DNA of 64,000 bases, from contig NC_082637.1 in the NCBI RefSeq assembly GCF_030936135.1, forward strand, positions 47,556,603 through 47,620,602. The letters are read 5' to 3'. Source of the stretch: Gavia stellata (taxonomy: Eukaryota; Chordata; Aves; Gaviiformes; Gaviidae). Of this stretch, positions 61,144 through 64,000 are shown in pieces. Positions within the stretch are counted from its first letter, which is position 1. Each line of letters begins with the position of its first letter. The translations under genes were made by a program, and so were the position numbers. The notes under the pieces are model-generated. The model was given only the letters and a program-made list of their open reading frames with translations, was not told the DNA's origin and searched no databases.

Positions 61144-64000
61144 CTGAAAAGCAATTTGGAGGTCAGAGCAGTCAGAAGCCTAACCTGAGGCAGATACTGT
61201 GTTGCTTAGCCCCTTGCAATTTCTTTCTTGTGAAGTGCTATTAAAATAAAGAATGTCACCTGAGAATAACAGGCGACTGATGCTTACTCTGCCTTGAAGC
61301 AAAATATAAGGCATTGAAACAGGCCTTAGGTGACAGTTAAATGGTATACCTATATTTTTGTTACTGAGTGAAGACTACGCATGGCATAGTTCACTGAAAT
61401 ATTGTGCAGGCCTCAGTATGTGCGAGATTTTAAGTGGTTTTGGAAGAACTTGGGAAAAATACTTCCAAATATAGTGCCATCATCACTGAAGTTCAGATGA
61501 GATGTTGTGAAGGACTTTCCCTTTTTCTACCTCCTGTAGTTTTAAAAGAGACTGTAGATGGTTGTTATCCAAGGGAAATATGTTGCTCTTAAATGATTCC
61601 TTTTACTACTCCAAATGATATCAAGCACAAAATACGTAGGGGAATTATGAATCTAAATTTGAAGCACACAGAGTACAAAGCCCTGGGGAGCTTGTTATGG
61701 CCTTGCTCTTTAATTTCTCAAAATTCAATCTTAAATACTGTTAAAAGTAGAGCTGTTAAAATACAGAGATGAGTTCCAAAAAATGAGAAAAAGGACAGAA
61801 ATTAGGTGAATTTCTCCTTGCTAAATGCATAGTATTCAAACATGGAGGGTTTTAAAATTCTCGTCATGTCTGAGGCAGTTGCTGATATTACCAAATAAAC
61901 ATTGGTTATCAGATCTTAATGATACCTTGAAAAGTTAAGTTCTGTTGTTTATTCCCAAAGGAAATAAACAGAAAAATTGCATCATATACTATATTTGTTA
62001 CTGGCCAAATATTGCTTCGCTATGACATTAAATAAGGTACCAATAACCTGTCCCGTTATACTTCTACCCCAACTGTGAAGCAGTATTTCCTGCATCTGTC
62101 TCCTCCACTAAGCCCCTCCAGCAAGTGGGAGGATGCAAGAAATAAATTTAAAAAACCCAAACCTGTGCTCCTGAGTTTTCTGTGACTAGATCAGCACATA
62201 ATTTGAGGACTCCTATGAAATCCCTTTGCTTCCTTGTGTTCATCTATATTCTGCTGTCACTAGATACTTTTGCCAGCTGTCCACTCTAATGTCCACTGTA
62301 ATGCTGATGAATTAATGCCTCATAGACCCCGATATGTACTTGTGAGTCTTCTTCATAGACAATGTCATACTTTATGAGCTATCCTCAATAAATACTATGA
62401 AGGCTGTGCTAATATAGGCCAATCTGAGGAAACCTTTGATTTGTGCAATGCTGTAAGTGGAAGATCAGAGAAAAAGAAAAGGACAGTCAGACGCAACACA
62501 ATGAAGGCAGACTAGTGTAAGGTTTTCGTATCAAATACTGTATTTTAAACTCCTAAAGTTTTAAAAGGGCACATAAGTAATATCTTGGTATCTTCCTAGA
62601 TTGAATAATTTAGATTTGGCATCATTTCACAAATCTGCTTTTTAGAAAGGTCAATAATAACAAATGATTTTGCCAAACTTGGTGCTAAGACTGACTGGAC
62701 CGAAAAACTTGCTTAAATAAAAGAAAAATCTCTGCTACTTCCAGATGCAGTACTTTTCCACAGAGGAGTCCAGTTGCTTAAAGACTGGCACAGTCCAGCT
62801 GGAGTAGTAAGTGTGAACTGGTTAGTCCATGTAATTCAATCTCCTATGTGACAGAGTACCAGACTTGAGCGGTTAGGACTGTGGTCCTCTTCACAGCAAG
62901 GTCAGCAAGAGCTGAATATCACCAAAACAATCAGATATTTTCCTCTGAGGCAACAGAAGGTTTCTGGTGTTTCCCTTGCTGTAGACTGGGGATGCTGTAG
63001 CACAGTGGGATACAGCAGGAGTTGTTACACTGGGGTGGGTACAGCAGTTCTTCCACTGTCTTCTGCTAAACGTGCTTTATCAGTGATGTGGTCTAAATGG
63101 GACTTTTAACTTGAAGTTAAAAAGGGATTTAAAGTCTTTTAATGATCTTTTGTCTCACTGAGGCCCTAAAATAACAGTATTAATTAAGGCTTCGTTTTGC
63201 AAAAAGGTATGCAAGTCACAGACACAGTGGAACATGCCCCATCTGTGTCTTAATTCTATAGGCTTTGAGCAGTGTTAGAATAAATGGTCTGGTAATAGCT
63301 TGTTACAGTGAGTGATGGAATATGATTATTTCATTATTCCTAGACCAGCAGGTCACCTGGGTCTTTGCACCATTTAAAGGCTCTTTTATCAGTAGCAGCT
63401 GCCCACTTGACACTCTTCAGATAATTATCCCATTGCCTCAGAAGCCAAGTGCAAGCTGCTGACAAACTGTCTGAGTAGGTTTGCCCTCCAAACCCTATTA
63501 TGCTTTGCCTCATGTAAGAGTCTGCCATAACACATTAACCTTTCATTAGAGATTAAGTTTTTATGATTATTAAACTTCCAGTATATGTTCTTCAAGTGGT
63601 ACAAAAAGGGCCTCCAGTCTTCATCTGAAGTCTAAATTGGTTAGGTTTTTGCAGGGTGCATGAGGGTTTGGCTGCCTTAAATCTTGGCTGCTCCGCTCAG
63701 AGGAAGAAGCTGTGGTCAAGAGAGGTACCCAGAAGAAGGAGGTACTTCTGCAAATGTTAGTCTGGTATGTCTATGGGACTTTTTGCAAGCCAAGAACATT
63801 TGACTTGATAGTATTTCCTAGGAATGTCAGTGACAGTGAATATTTCACATGGCATTGCCATGGTCCTTGCTAAGACAGATTCTTGATGTAAGACTTTTGA
63901 AGATGGTGCTGTCTGGCATTATTAGCTAGCAACCTCTCATGCTATGATGTGTGAAAGCATCCTTTCTTTGAGCCTGGCATTACAACATCCATGTATAGAG
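61144..64000. other. Region upstream of the FAM240-type gene, no gene seen
   Basis: About 2.9 kb to the right edge. A 5'UTR exon and the promoter of the FAM240-type gene should lie here or beyond, but I see no CpG island. The minus-strand ORF at 63340-63528 has a real ATG and a protein-like composition, but no family resemblance. Confidence 0.45.

Overview
The window is vertebrate, and specifically avian, nuclear DNA. The evidence is split genes with GT-AG introns, two unmethylated-type CpG islands, several 5'-truncated CR1 (chicken repeat 1) LINE copies, and a solo LTR of a type familiar from neoavian genomes with a mutated 5 bp target-site duplication. Most of the sequence is intergenic or intronic. 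I reconstructed exons by eye from splice sites, reading-frame phase and remembered protein families. No alignment was run.

Left part (1 to 14 kb): two genes lie in tandem on the minus strand. At 5516-5672, inside a CpG island, is a first coding exon beginning MKRKS. I read it as exon 1 of CDC14B (dual-specificity phosphatase), so 1-5515 would be the start of its first intron. At 9093-13107 is PRXL2C (AAED1), a thioredoxin-fold peroxiredoxin-like protein. All six coding exons can be placed with matching phases, giving 223 residues with a CYTC motif, and exon 1 lies in a second CpG island. The same order and orientation (PRXL2C upstream of CDC14B, both on one strand) is found at human 9q22, which corresponds to part of the chicken Z chromosome. 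This synteny is remembered, not tested.

Middle part (14 to 58 kb): I find no convincing gene. It holds an old CR1, a 591 bp solo LTR, a degenerate GC-rich tandem repeat, a cluster of three CR1 copies at 36-37.5 kb, short CR1 tails, a second LTR near 49.3-49.8 kb, and several old foldback or tRNA/5S-like repeats.

Right part (58 to 61.2 kb): a two-exon minus-strand gene encodes a 92-residue protein whose core matches the FAM240 family (LK-FWEK...SALKKLR-EW..RLE.R). Its two exons (146 and 133 coding bases) are short enough to miss as ORFs. A hairpin tRNA-like repeat sits in its 2.5 kb intron. From 61.2 to 64 kb only intergenic or 5'UTR-intron sequence is visible.

The three genes have no evident functional connection. 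The least-described element is the FAM240-type microprotein gene, whose function is unknown to me.
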